Positions 8,371 to 16,573 of a stretch of DNA of 64,000 bases are shown piece after piece. How positions within the stretch are numbered: the stretch's first letter is position 1; every line of letters starts with the position of its first letter. Source of the DNA: Nocardia otitidiscaviarum NBRC 14405 (lineage in GTDB: Bacteria; Actinomycetota; Actinomycetes; Mycobacteriales; Mycobacteriaceae); NCBI RefSeq assembly GCF_000308635.1, contig NZ_BAGD01000106.1, forward strand, positions 124,001 to 188,000. Reading direction: 5' to 3'. Both the position numbers and the translations under genes were made by a program. The notes beneath the pieces were generated by a model, which was not told the DNA's origin, ran no database searches, and saw only the letters and a program-made list of their open reading frames with translations.

Positions 8371-8844
8371 TCAGGGCTCGAGGTCGACCACACCCCTGCC
8401 GCTCATGATGTCGAGCGGCACCGAGACCTGGTCGTGTGCGATCAACCAGGTGTCGTCGATCTTGCGCATACCGAACGTCACTCGAACCCACATGCCGCTG
8501 GTTCGTGTTCCACCCCTCAGCACCCCGCTGAGACGACCGTAAGCGTGCCCGAACGCCACCTCGCCGCCGATGGCGAAGGTCAGGTCGCGCAGCTCGTAGT
8601 CCACGGTCTCGAAGGCCAGGAATACCCTCGCCCAGTTCTCGAGTTTGGCCGCGATCCCGACGTGTCGCAGTGGCGGCTCGATGTCGAAGGACACGACATC
8701 GGGGGTGTACAGCCGCTTCAGGACGTCGAGGTCTTTGGCTCGCAGCCCGTCGACCAATTTGCCGATGTGGCGGTGTATCTCGGCGTCGTCCGGCGTGTGT
8801 CCCGGGTGCGTTCGAAGGTCGCTGGGCGTGATCGGTTCTTCCAT
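8371..8844 (-). CDS. SnoaL/NTF2-like protein
   Basis: A 157-aa protein with the cone-shaped NTF2/SnoaL fold signature: an N-terminal helix pair (DDAEIHRHIGKLVDGLRAKDLDVLKRLYTPDVVSFD cut by a turn), then a sheet ending in WVRVTFGMRKIDDTWLIAHDQVSVPL. The relatives include ketosteroid isomerase-like enzymes and calcium/calmodulin kinase association domains, so the activity is open. ATG 8844 has GGAGGGAG upstream. An ECF41-type promoter copy lies at 8852-8878, so close that its transcript would be almost leaderless. The gene follows the sigma factor, which itself ends in a SnoaL domain. It is probably a member of that sigma regulon. Confidence 0.85.
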   Translation of the reverse strand: MEEPITPSDLRTHPGHTPDDAEIHRHIGKLVDGLRAKDLDVLKRLYTPDVVSFDIEPPLRHVGIAAKLENWARVFLAFETVDYELRDLTFAIGGEVAFGHAYGRLSGVLRGGTRTSGMWVRVTFGMRKIDDTWLIAHDQVSVPLDIMSGRGVVDLEP

Positions 8845-8851
8845 ACTCCCT

Positions 8852-8878
8852 CCGACGACACAGCCGCCCGAAATGTGA
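8852..8878 (-). promoter_or_regulatory. ECF41-type promoter upstream of the SnoaL-like gene
   Basis: Read on the minus strand, the 27 bases start with TCACATTTCGGG and end with TGTCGTCGG. They agree at 23 of 27 positions with the sigma factor's own promoter at 9826-9852. The CGTC (8854-8857) matches the known ECF41 -10 element and TCACA the -35. Only 9 bases separate CGTC from the ATG. Confidence 0.7.
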
Positions 8879-8896
8879 GGCGGATATCGATTCAAC

Positions 8897-9787
8897 TCAC
8901 CCGGCGATCCATGCCCGCAGCTTCTCCGGGTTCCGGACCACCCAGACCCGGGTGATCCGACCGTCGGCGATGTCGAAGGCGTAGACCGAGATGATCGTGC
9001 CGTCGAGCCGCGCGACCAGACCGGGTTGTCCGTTCACCACCCGCTCCGACAGGGTGATCGCGGGGCCACTGGTGGCGAGCTGCATGCAGGCGCGAGCGAT
9101 CCGCTCGCCGCCGATGATCGGGTCGCGGAAGGTCGGGGCCAGCCCGCCGCCGTCGGCCGTGGCGATCGCCTGCGGATCGAGCAGGCCGACCAAGGCGTCG
9201 ATGTCCTTTGCCTCCCAAGCCTGTTTGAAATCCCGGACCACCTCGGCACGGTCGGCACCCGGTGCGCTGCGGGAGCTGTCGACGCGGCGGCGCGCGCTGG
9301 AGGCGAGCTGACGGCATGCGGCCGGAGTGCGGCCGACGACCTCGGCGATCTCGGCGAAGGAGTAGCGGAAGACGTCGTGCAGGACGAATGCCACCCGCTC
9401 GGCGGGCGTCATCGAATCGAGCACGATGAGGAAGGCCATGCCGATCGACTCGTCGAGGGTCACCCGCTCGGCGGGATCGGCCGTGTCGGAGCCACCGAGA
9501 CACTCCGGGTGCCCCGGGACCGGCTCCGGAATCCATTCGCCCACATAGCGTTCCCGCCTGGCCCGCGCCGAGCCCAACAGATCCAGGCACACTCGGCTGG
9601 CGACCGTCGTCAACCACGCGCCGGGTGACGCGACCTCTCGCCGCTGCGACTCCGTCAACGCGTACCAGCGCGCATAGGTCTCCTGCACCACGTCCTCGGC
9701 CTCGGCCAGCGAACCGAGCAGCCGGTAGGCGAGATTGAGCAGCTGACGGCGTTCACTGATCACCACACCCAGTAGCGGATCGGTCAT
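8897..9787 (-). CDS. ECF RNA polymerase sigma factor, ECF41/SigJ type
   Basis: A 296-aa sigma factor: sigma-2 region (residues about 10-75, with LLNLAYRLLGSLAEAEDVVQE and GAWLTTVASRVCLD), sigma-4 region (about 115-165, with PAERVAFVLHDVFRYSFAEIAEVV and PAACRQLASSARRR), then a C-terminal SnoaL-like extension of about 110 residues. That extension defines ECF41, where it tunes activity in place of an anti-sigma factor. The ATG at 9787 begins MTDPLLGVVISERRQ; an upstream ATG lacks support. Its own promoter at 9826-9852 matches two others nearby, so autoregulation is likely. No anti-sigma gene is seen, as expected for the group. The inducing signal is unknown. Confidence 0.93.
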   Translation of the reverse strand: MTDPLLGVVISERRQLLNLAYRLLGSLAEAEDVVQETYARWYALTESQRREVASPGAWLTTVASRVCLDLLGSARARRERYVGEWIPEPVPGHPECLGGSDTADPAERVTLDESIGMAFLIVLDSMTPAERVAFVLHDVFRYSFAEIAEVVGRTPAACRQLASSARRRVDSSRSAPGADRAEVVRDFKQAWEAKDIDALVGLLDPQAIATADGGGLAPTFRDPIIGGERIARACMQLATSGPAITLSERVVNGQPGLVARLDGTIISVYAFDIADGRITRVWVVRNPEKLRAWIAG

Positions 9788-9825
9788 GACGTTCGCCTCC
9801 TCCGGTCGACAGTTCTCCCACCGAA

Positions 9826-9852
9826 CCGACGACACAGCGCCCCGGAATGTCA
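9826..9852 (-). promoter_or_regulatory. ECF41-type promoter of the sigma factor gene
   Basis: On the minus strand the element begins TGACATTCCGGGG (-35, bases 9846-9852) and ends with TGTCGTCGG (-10 CGTC at 9828-9831). The expected start site gives a leader of about 34 bases before ATG 9787. Its -35 forms one arm of the palindrome at 9846-9863 shared with the divergent gene. Confidence 0.75.
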
Positions 9853-9863
9853 GCCCTGACATT
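9846..9863. promoter_or_regulatory. Shared -35 palindrome of two divergent ECF41 promoters
   Basis: AATGTCA and TGACATT flank GCCC, giving a 7-4-7 inverted repeat. Each arm is the -35 of one of the two divergent promoters (sigma factor to the left, FMN reductase to the right). Two polymerases would compete here, or bind on opposite faces. Confidence 0.7.
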
Positions 9864-9883
9864 TCGCGCGCTCACATCGTCGG
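9857..9883 (+). promoter_or_regulatory. ECF41-type promoter of the FMN reductase gene
   Basis: TGACATTTCG at 9857-9866 and TCGTCGG at 9877-9883 repeat the end blocks of the other two copies with exactly the same 27-base length, while the middle differs. Conservation of both ends and spacing with a divergent middle is what a promoter, rather than a duplicated sequence, should show. The leader to ATG 9923 is about 35 bases. Confidence 0.75.
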
Positions 9884-9922
9884 ATTGATCGAGCAGCCTC
9901 GAGCAGAGCAGGAGTCCTCGAC

Positions 9923-10492
9923 ATGATCAAGATCGGCATCATCCTCGGCAGCACCCGCCCCAACCGCAATGGCCCCCAGATCGCCCGGTGGGTACTCGAT
10001 ACGGCGTCACAGCGCACCGACGTCGACGTCGAGCTGATCGATCTGCGCGACCACCCGCTGCCGCATCTGGACGAACCGGTGGCGCCGATGTTCGGCCCAT
10101 CGGTCCACCCGCACACCCGCGCGTGGGCGGAGCGAATCGCCCCGTTCGACGGCTACCTGATAGTGACACCGGAGTACAACGGCGGCATCCCCGGAGTCCT
10201 GAAGAACGCCATCGACCACCTGTTCACGGAGTGGACCAACAAGGCGGTCGGATTCGTCTCCTACGGCGCGGGCGGCGGCACCCGCGCCGTGGTGCAACTG
10301 CGGACGATCTGCGGCACCCTCGGCATGGCCGACGTGGGTTACCAGGTGGCGATCTCAGTGCTCACCGACTTCGAGAACGTCACCACCTTCACTCCCCGCG
10401 ACCACCACACCGACGCCTTGCACAAGACACTCGACCAGCTCGTCGCGTGGAGCACCGCGCTCGCACCGCTGCGCGCGCTCGTCGGTTCATGA
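9923..10492 (+). CDS. NADPH-dependent FMN reductase family protein
   Basis: A 189-aa flavoprotein of the NADPH-dependent FMN reductase / azoreductase group, which passes electrons from NAD(P)H through FMN to quinones, azo dyes, nitro compounds or metal ions. The FMN phosphate loop GSTRPNRNG is at residues 9-17, and the isoalloxazine-binding PEYNGG motif near residue 82, followed by PGVLKNAIDHL and GFVSYGAGGGTRAV. It is divergent from the ECF41 sigma gene and carries a matching promoter, so it is the best candidate for a direct target. CAGGAG lies upstream of ATG 9923. Confidence 0.92.
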   Translation: MIKIGIILGSTRPNRNGPQIARWVLDTASQRTDVDVELIDLRDHPLPHLDEPVAPMFGPSVHPHTRAWAERIAPFDGYLIVTPEYNGGIPGVLKNAIDHLFTEWTNKAVGFVSYGAGGGTRAVVQLRTICGTLGMADVGYQVAISVLTDFENVTTFTPRDHHTDALHKTLDQLVAWSTALAPLRALVGS

Positions 10493-10780
10493 GGAAGCCG
10501 ATCGTGATCGATGCCCGCCCCGGCGCGGTGACCGGATCGACGCGTGAGATCCGCAACAGGTTTCCCATGTGCGGGAAGCGTGGGATAGAACCACCATAAC
10601 TACACCAAGTATCGTGCCACTAAGTGACGGCACATTAGATATGAGGAAGCTTTTCCGCCGCCGTCGCTAACCGGAACGCGGCCTCGCCGGGCACGGATAC
10701 CACTGCGACACGACTTGTTCGGTGGGCAGCGACCGTCTCCCAGCGGGAGTTCCGCCCTGGATCGCATCGGAAAGGTCGCC

Positions 10781-12391
10781 ATGTCCACGGAATCCATAGA
10801 TTCGATATCCGAGATCCGAGAAACGAGCGTGGACTCCGCTCGGCCCGGCGGACCGAGCGCCGACGCGGCGGCGGAGAAGGTCTCCCCCGCCCGGCGCATC
10901 GGCCGGTCACGCGGCCTCATCGGGGTGATCGCCATTGCGATCGGTTTGATCGCCCTCGGATTCCTTTCTCCCGGAACGCTTCCCGGCGAGGGTGAGCATG
11001 TGGGGGCGTTCAGCCTGCTGCCTGCCCTGGTCACCTTGGTGGTGGTATTCGCCACCAAGAACGTGGTGGCGGCGCTGTTCCTCGGCGTCGTCACCGGCGG
11101 CGTCGTGAGCGCGGAGTACAACATCGTCGACGGGTTCATGCTCCCGTCGCTGGGCACCGTCTCGTTCGCGACCATCCTGCTGGTCTACCTGTGGGCACTG
11201 GGCGGGTTGATCGGCCTGTGGACGCGCACCGGCGGCGCGCAGGCATTCGCGGAGATGGCGGGCCGCACCCTGGTGCGCGGCCCCGTCAGCGCGCGGGTCT
11301 TCGGCTGGCTGGTGGGCGTGCTGTTCCATCAGGGCGGCACCATCTCGACCATCCTGGCCGGCACCACCGTGCGCCCGCTCACCGACAAGCACAAGGTGTC
11401 GAAGGAGGAGCTGACCTACATCGTCGACTCCACCGCCTCTCCGGTCGCGACCGTGCTCCCGTTCAACGCCTGGCCGCTCTACGTGGCCGGTCTGATCGTG
11501 GGGACCACCCCGCTGTTCGCCACCGAGGATCAGGGCATCGCGTTCTTCATCAGCTCGATCCCGTACAACTTCTACGCGATCTTCGCGCTGCTGGCGACCC
11601 TGCTGTTCGCCTGGGGGAAGCTGCCGTGGGTCGGTGGTGCGATGAAGAAGGCCATCCACCGCGCCCGCACCACCGGACAGCTCAATGCCCCGACCGCCAA
11701 GCCGATCACCTCCGACGAGCTGGTCACCATGAAGCTGCCCAAGGACTACTCGCCGGGTCTCGCCGACTTCGCCGTTCCGATGGGTGTCCTGCTCACCGTG
11801 GTAGTCGGCTCCTATGCCATCACCGGGAAGGTGCTCATCGCGCAGGGGTTCGGCCTGGCTGTGATCACCGCGATCGTGCTGGCGCTGGTCAAGGGCCTCC
11901 CGCTCGGCGAGGCCATCGAAGGCTTCGTCGACGGCTGTAAGGGCGTGACCGTCGGCGCGCTGATCCTGGCCTTGGCGGTGACACTCGGCTATGTATCCAA
12001 ACAGCTCGGCACCGCGAACTACATCGTCGAGACCACCTCGAACTGGGTGGTGGACCCGCTGCTGCCCGCCATCCTGATGGTCATCTGCATGGTGGTGGCG
12101 TTCTCCATCGGCTCGTCCTGGGGCACCTTCGCGGTCGTCTTCCCGCTCGCGATGCCGCTCGCCTACGCCATCGACCCGAATCCGATCTACCTGCACCTGT
12201 GCTTCGGTGCCGTCGTCGGCGGCGCGGTCTTCGGCGACCAAGCCTCCCCCATCTCGGATACGACGATCCTGTCCGCCCTCGCCTGCGGTGGCGACGTCAT
12301 GGATCACGTGCGAACTCAACTCCCGCTCGCCTTCGCCGCCGCATCCCTCGCCGCGGCGACCTCGACCACCCTGGCGTTGGTGGTGCTGTAA
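10781..12391 (+). CDS. NhaC-family Na+/H+ antiporter
   Basis: A 536-aa integral membrane protein of the NhaC/YfkN group that exchanges sodium (or an organic ion) for protons. About twelve hydrophobic helices are visible from IGVIAIAIGLIALGFL (about 47) onward. Two pseudo-repeated family blocks are present: HQGGTISTILAGTTVRPL with STASPVATVLPFNAWP in the first half, and GSSWGTFAVVFPLAMPLA with GAVVGGAVFGDQASPISDTT in the second, where the conserved Asp residues line the ion path. The start ATG 10781 follows GGAAAGG. The N-terminal 45 residues are polar and disordered. No obvious partner gene adjoins; a hairpin follows 30 bases after the stop. Confidence 0.92.
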   Translation: MSTESIDSISEIRETSVDSARPGGPSADAAAEKVSPARRIGRSRGLIGVIAIAIGLIALGFLSPGTLPGEGEHVGAFSLLPALVTLVVVFATKNVVAALFLGVVTGGVVSAEYNIVDGFMLPSLGTVSFATILLVYLWALGGLIGLWTRTGGAQAFAEMAGRTLVRGPVSARVFGWLVGVLFHQGGTISTILAGTTVRPLTDKHKVSKEELTYIVDSTASPVATVLPFNAWPLYVAGLIVGTTPLFATEDQGIAFFISSIPYNFYAIFALLATLLFAWGKLPWVGGAMKKAIHRARTTGQLNAPTAKPITSDELVTMKLPKDYSPGLADFAVPMGVLLTVVVGSYAITGKVLIAQGFGLAVITAIVLALVKGLPLGEAIEGFVDGCKGVTVGALILALAVTLGYVSKQLGTANYIVETTSNWVVDPLLPAILMVICMVVAFSIGSSWGTFAVVFPLAMPLAYAIDPNPIYLHLCFGAVVGGAVFGDQASPISDTTILSALACGGDVMDHVRTQLPLAFAAASLAAATSTTLALVVL

Positions 12392-12420
12392 GGGGGTTGT
12401 CGCACAGACGGATTCGTGTC

Positions 12421-12452
12421 CTACGGTGCGGGTGGTGACACCCGCACCGTAG
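12421..12452 (+). terminator. Strong hairpin after the NhaC gene
   Basis: CTACGGTGCGGGTG (12421-12434) and CACCCGCACCGTAG (12439-12452) pair perfectly over 14 bp around GTGA, starting 30 bases after the stop. There is no U-tract, which is common for actinobacterial terminators. The same bases also resemble the codons for GFVSYGAGGGTRAV of the FMN reductase gene near 10246. Confidence 0.65.
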
Positions 12453-12640
12453 CCGCGGCTCGAGCCGGATCGGATCACCGATCCAGGAGATGACAACGCC
12501 CGGTCGGCAGATCCAGCAATCCACTCGTCGGCCTACACCTACTCGCCGCCGAATACCCTATACACCTTCGTTTTTCCTGCGGTGCAACCGTGTCGACGGA
12601 TACGAATATCACGAATACTCAATGGCCGAGGGATAGTTGA

Positions 12641-12898
12641 CATACGCGAACTTTCGCCAACATCGGCCTGGATTCTCTGTCGAGCGTCCTGACCTTCCAT
12701 CCGGAAGGCAAGACCTTCGTGACCTCCGATATCGAGGGGGTCGTCCGCAAATGGCCGATATTCGAATCCGTGACGACGGAACTCTGCGGCAGGCTTACCG
12801 CGAACATGAGCCGAAAGACGTGGCGCGAATGGGTTTCCGCAGACATCGAATACCGCCGGCTCTGCCCCGCCCTCCCCATTGCTCCGGACAGCCCCTGA
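12641..12898 (+). pseudogene. 3' relic of a WD40-repeat (nSTAND-type) gene
   Basis: An open frame without a usable start reads GLDSLSSVLTFHPEGKTFVT and then DIEGVVRKWPIF, a last WD40 blade (FHPxGxxxxxxxxxGxVxxW). It continues to LCGRLTANMSRKTWREWV and YRRLCPALP, the closing segment typical of actinobacterial WD40 proteins that carry kinase or nSTAND modules (C..L...L....W). TGA is at 12896-12898. Only about 85 codons remain, bounded upstream by a stop at 12638. The bulk of the gene has been lost, so this is a truncated remnant rather than a gene. Confidence 0.65.
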
Positions 12899-13040
12899 CC
12901 CTGCACGGCCCGGCGTTCCGTATCAGCCCTTCGGAACCGAGCACCCATGTCCGCGGGCGTGTCAGGGCGGTGTCAGGGCCGTGTCAGCCGCGTTGGCGAC
13001 GGTGTTGCTGTTGCGCACCACGTCATCGAAAGGAAAGTCA

Positions 13041-13859
13041 TTGCCCACCACCGCTTCTTCGAACTCGGCCGATTCGACCTGGAACGGTATGGTGCCGGTG
13101 GCACTGGCCGAGCGCCTGCTCAGCGACCGTCATTCCCTACCGCTGTCCGTTCTGCTGCACCTCGTCCCCGGTGCCGCGATCGTCGCCGCCTATCTGCTGA
13201 TCGGCAGGCCGTTCACCGAGGCCATCGGCTATCCCGGCTTCCTGGGCTGGGCGATCGCCCTGTGCCTGATTCTGATCCCGATCCTGGCCGGACTGCTGTG
13301 GCTCGGACGCATCCGCAACGGCCACGTCTCGCTGCGCGGCGTACTGCACTACCTGGATAGGCCGCTCCCACGCGGGAGACTCGTCGCCATGGTCATCCCC
13401 CTGATCGTGTGGATGATGGCGCTGAGCTTCGCGCTGGCACCGGTGAACGCCTTCTGCAAACCCTTCTTCACCTGGCTGCCGTACGTGGATGCCGCCGAGC
13501 GCGGGGGTATCACCTATCTCGACGGCTACCCGCACTCGATAACCCTCATCACCATGGTGATCTGCCTACCGCTCACGGGGATCGCCCTTCCGCTCATCGA
13601 GGAGCTGTACTTCCGCGGTTTCCTGCTGCCCCGCATCGCCCACCTGAGCCGGTCGGCGCCGGTGGTCAACACATTCCTGTTCTCGCTGTACCACTTCTGG
13701 ACGCCGTGGGTGCTGCTGCCCCGGGTGATCTTCACACTGCCCGGATACTGGTGTGTCTGGCGGTACAACGACATCCGGCTGTCGATCGGCATGCACGTGG
13801 GTGTCACCTCGATCCTGGCGACACTCGGCACCCTCGCCATCGCGCTGAACCTCATGTGA
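13041..13859 (+). CDS. CPBP-family intramembrane protease homologue
   Basis: A 272-aa polytopic membrane protein of the CPBP (CAAX protease/bacteriocin-processing, Abi) family. Motif 1 is EELYFRG with Glu187-Glu188 and an Arg, motif 2 is FSLYHFW with His218, and a further His occurs in GMHVGVTS (about 252). These are the predicted metal or catalytic residues of Rce1-like glutamate proteases. Some eight hydrophobic stretches are seen. TTG 13041 is preferred because AAAGGAAAG lies just upstream; ATG at about codon 17 (MVPVALAERL) is the alternative. The substrate is unknown; roles include peptide maturation and self-immunity to bacteriocins. Confidence 0.85.
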   Translation: MPTTASSNSADSTWNGMVPVALAERLLSDRHSLPLSVLLHLVPGAAIVAAYLLIGRPFTEAIGYPGFLGWAIALCLILIPILAGLLWLGRIRNGHVSLRGVLHYLDRPLPRGRLVAMVIPLIVWMMALSFALAPVNAFCKPFFTWLPYVDAAERGGITYLDGYPHSITLITMVICLPLTGIALPLIEELYFRGFLLPRIAHLSRSAPVVNTFLFSLYHFWTPWVLLPRVIFTLPGYWCVWRYNDIRLSIGMHVGVTSILATLGTLAIALNLM

Positions 13860-14035
13860 GGAGTTCGACGGGCCGGAGTCGGGCGCCGCCACGGAGCGTT
13901 CGAATCGAGCCGCTGTCAATGCCGCTCGCGGCCTGTGGCCCGTTCTTCAAGGCTGGAACCTGTCGGCTGATCCAGCTGCGCATCGACCAACCCGGCGTCA
14001 CGCTCGGCCCCGTGCGCACGGCTCGGCGGTCCACA

Positions 14036-14920
14036 TCAGCCCTTCGGCGCGGAGTTGATCGTGTCGCCGCCCCAACTCAGATCCGACTCCTCGTCGATCT
14101 CGTAAGCCTCGAAACGACTGTCGGCCAACACCGCATCGATCAGAGCCCATGAGCCGGCGACGATCGTCGAGTCGAAGTCGATCTCGCTGGCCACGACCCA
14201 CGCGTGGTCGGCGGGCCAGAGCAGCTGGGGCATCACCCCGGGAAAGTCGGTCGTCCATCCCAGGCCCGTCGCATACACCCAGCCGGGATCCGCGAGCTCG
14301 GAGAGATCGGTGTCGAACAGTAAGAAGTCACGTCCCGGCCAGCGTAGGAAAGGCCCCGACTCGACCGCCTGTCGAACCTCCGGCGCGACGGACACAGCCA
14401 ATTCGGCGTCGATTCGATCGCGCTCACGCTCGACGTCCCGCGGATCGCCGTCGGTGGCCGCGACGAACACCGCATCGGCGGATGAATTCAGCTCACCGAA
14501 TCCGTTCCACACCCCAGCCGTCACCTGTTCGGGTGTCTCGGTGGCCGCACGGAGGTGAACGCAGAGCGCGGCCAACAGCTTCGGATCGAACCACCCCTCG
14601 ACGGTCTGGCCGACCTCCCAACCGTCGTCGAACGACATCGCCGCCTCGTCCTCATCGTCGGTGAGTCTGCGCCACTGCACCAGCGGATGCATCACTCTCC
14701 CATTGCGCGCGGCGACCTCGGCCCACGGCCACATCGCCTCCGCCACGATCGCAGGATTGCCCCACTCGTCGGTGACCGTGACATCGCGTCGGATCGCCTC
14801 GACCGGATGCAGAATCCGCGCATACGCCTCGAAACCGGTACCGGCAACGCTGCCGACCCCGTGCTCGCCGACCCGCCCGAGCAGCCACCCACCACGCTCG
14901 ACATCCGTTGTGAACCGCAC
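14036..14920 (-). CDS. Conserved hypothetical protein, no known domain
   Basis: A 294-aa soluble protein that I do not recognise beyond its resemblance to uncharacterised actinobacterial proteins. It begins MRFTTDVERGGWLLGRVGEHG and is rich in Trp, Asp and Glu, with WPGRDFLLFDTDLSELADP and WVYATGLGWTTDFPG in the second half, spaced like beta-strands and turns. There is no signal peptide, membrane segment or nucleotide-binding loop. A decayed paralogue lies 3 kb away (17633-17800). It is divergent from the XRE regulator gene, 114 bases apart, so the two may share a control region. Function unknown. Confidence 0.75.
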   Translation of the reverse strand: MRFTTDVERGGWLLGRVGEHGVGSVAGTGFEAYARILHPVEAIRRDVTVTDEWGNPAIVAEAMWPWAEVAARNGRVMHPLVQWRRLTDDEDEAAMSFDDGWEVGQTVEGWFDPKLLAALCVHLRAATETPEQVTAGVWNGFGELNSSADAVFVAATDGDPRDVERERDRIDAELAVSVAPEVRQAVESGPFLRWPGRDFLLFDTDLSELADPGWVYATGLGWTTDFPGVMPQLLWPADHAWVVASEIDFDSTIVAGSWALIDAVLADSRFEAYEIDEESDLSWGGDTINSAPKG

Positions 14921-15034
14921 CCGGTCAGCCTAGTGAGCGCGGCTGGCGGACAGTCCGCCTTCAAGTCGGCTCCGGTCGCCGGCGTGACGTCGGAAGCCGT
15001 GCACGAACAACGCGACCAGTCGTAGCGTGGTGGC

Positions 15035-16207
15035 ATGAGTGTGGTGGCAGGTATCGGCGCACGCCTGCAATCAGTTCGACGGCGGCGCGGGCTCACGCAG
15101 AAGGAGTTGGCCCAGGCTGCGGGCGTCTCGGTGTCGTGGGTCCGCAAGATCGAGCAGGGCGAACGCGAAGACGTCCGTATCGACAGCTTGCGCCGATTCG
15201 CGGTCGCGCTCGAATGCCCCCTGACCGCACTACTCGGGCCGAACCCCAGTCCGCCCGAAGGGAGCGGCGAGGGGAACGCATTGTGGTTGCCGACACGTGA
15301 CGCCATCGCTGCGCCGGTGCCAGCAACAGAGCCGGACCCGGTAGCTAGCCGGAGTCTCGGCGAATCGCTGGCGGCTGCGGTGACGCTGTACCACAACAAT
15401 GAATACGAGACGCTGGCTCGAATGCTGCCGCGCCTGATCGAGGACAGCAAGACCGCGACGCCGCTGATGCGGTCACGGGTGCTGCAACTGGCCGGCTCGG
15501 TGATGGTGCAGACCCGCCAGCCGAAGACCGCGCGCGCCGCCCTGGAACAAGCCCTGGCGGATGCCGAGGCTACCGGCAACGTCCTGGACGCGGCATCGGC
15601 GATCATCACGCTGTGCTGGCTGCTGTTGGTGGAGAGGCAATTCGAGCAAGTGCGCGAGTTGGCAGTGGCGTGGGCCGACCGGGTAGAGCCGCGCCTATCG
15701 GTAGCGAGCACGCAGGAGATATCGACGTGGGGGTGGTTGCTGCTGCGTGGCTCCGCGGCCGCGATCCGTGATAACCGGGCAGACGAGGCAGACGAGATGA
15801 TGCGCCTCGCACAGGCCGCTGCGATTGCCGTACGCCCGAAATCGGTTGGATACCACCAGTATTGGACGACATTCGACCCCGCCACGGTCGCTATGAAGCG
15901 AGTCGAGAACGCCGTTGTCGATGATCGCCCGGACCTTGCCCTGCGACTCGCGAGAGACGTTCCCACCAGCCTGCGGCCGACGTCGGACAACCGCAATCGC
16001 CACCTGCTCGACGTTGTATCGGCGCACGTCGAACTGCGCCGCTATGACGCGGGTTTCGAGATCCTTCAACGCCTGTCGCGGGAAGCACGGCCATGGCTGG
16101 TCGAACAGCGCATGGCGAAGGATTTACTTGGGCGCATCATTGGGCGTCGCCGGACCCTCACCGCAGATATGCGCGAGCTGTCCGACCTGATGCGACTGGA
16201 GTACTGA
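15035..16207 (+). CDS. XRE-family regulator with a long helical sensor domain
   Basis: A 390-aa transcription regulator. Residues 7-62 form a Cro/C1-type helix-turn-helix (LQSVRRRRGLTQKELAQAAG, VSVSWVRKIEQGE, DSLRRFAVALECPLTALLG). From about residue 110 to the end is an alpha-helical, TPR-like domain. This is the architecture of many actinobacterial regulators that sit next to tiny genes and respond to unknown ligands. ATG 15035 has only a weak GGTGG upstream; TAGCGT a few bases before suggests a leaderless or short-leader transcript. A half-site cluster lies between it and two coupled small genes downstream, which it probably controls (inference). Confidence 0.9.
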   Translation: MSVVAGIGARLQSVRRRRGLTQKELAQAAGVSVSWVRKIEQGEREDVRIDSLRRFAVALECPLTALLGPNPSPPEGSGEGNALWLPTRDAIAAPVPATEPDPVASRSLGESLAAAVTLYHNNEYETLARMLPRLIEDSKTATPLMRSRVLQLAGSVMVQTRQPKTARAALEQALADAEATGNVLDAASAIITLCWLLLVERQFEQVRELAVAWADRVEPRLSVASTQEISTWGWLLLRGSAAAIRDNRADEADEMMRLAQAAAIAVRPKSVGYHQYWTTFDPATVAMKRVENAVVDDRPDLALRLARDVPTSLRPTSDNRNRHLLDVVSAHVELRRYDAGFEILQRLSREARPWLVEQRMAKDLLGRIIGRRRTLTADMRELSDLMRLEY

Positions 16208-16237
16208 CGGCCACAGTGCTCTCTGCACCGCGCCTGG

Positions 16238-16285
16238 TGGCACTTCCCGAATTCGCCTCCCGAGAGTGCCATTGTTGGCACTTCC
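16238..16285 (+). promoter_or_regulatory. Operator-like repeats between the XRE gene and the small-gene pair
   Basis: AGTGCCA (16265-16271) and TGGCACT (16276-16282) form an inverted repeat with TTGT between the arms. The half-site TGGCACTTCC also occurs at 16238-16247 and 16276-16285, 38 bases apart. XRE proteins bind such dyads. The cluster lies 31-78 bases after the regulator's stop and about 100 bases before the next start. Confidence 0.5.
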
Positions 16286-16387
16286 GCCGACTGTGAGGCT
16301 CGAAGGTAGGCAGCGTCGCCGGGTGAACCCGTAGCCATCCCCGGTGCCGCCGCCTCCCAAGCACCCGCTCACCGGAGGGAAACGACG

Positions 16388-16573
16388 GTGCGATTCGACT
16401 GCCTCAGCCACCGCAACCGCGAATGGGGGCGCAGTAACCCAGGGCTCGCGATGCAGGTGCATATCAACTGCCACCTCGACGCCTGCCACACCAAGGCCGC
16501 AGCCTGGTCGGCCCTGGTCGACGCCGGGAAGATCGGCCCCGATTCGAACCGGCCGGTGAGGACTGAGCCATGA
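16388..16573 (+). CDS. Small Cys/His-rich hypothetical protein
   Basis: A 61-aa protein starting at GTG 16388, with GGAGGG 8 bases upstream. It holds CLSH near the start and INCHLDACHTKAAAW in the middle: three Cys and four His at spacings that could bind a metal, though no named zinc-finger family fits. It is followed by a gene whose ATG overlaps its TGA, so the two are translationally coupled. Together with the XRE regulator upstream this forms a three-gene unit. The function is unknown; a partner or effector of the regulator is possible. Confidence 0.6.
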   Translation: MRFDCLSHRNREWGRSNPGLAMQVHINCHLDACHTKAAAWSALVDAGKIGPDSNRPVRTEP

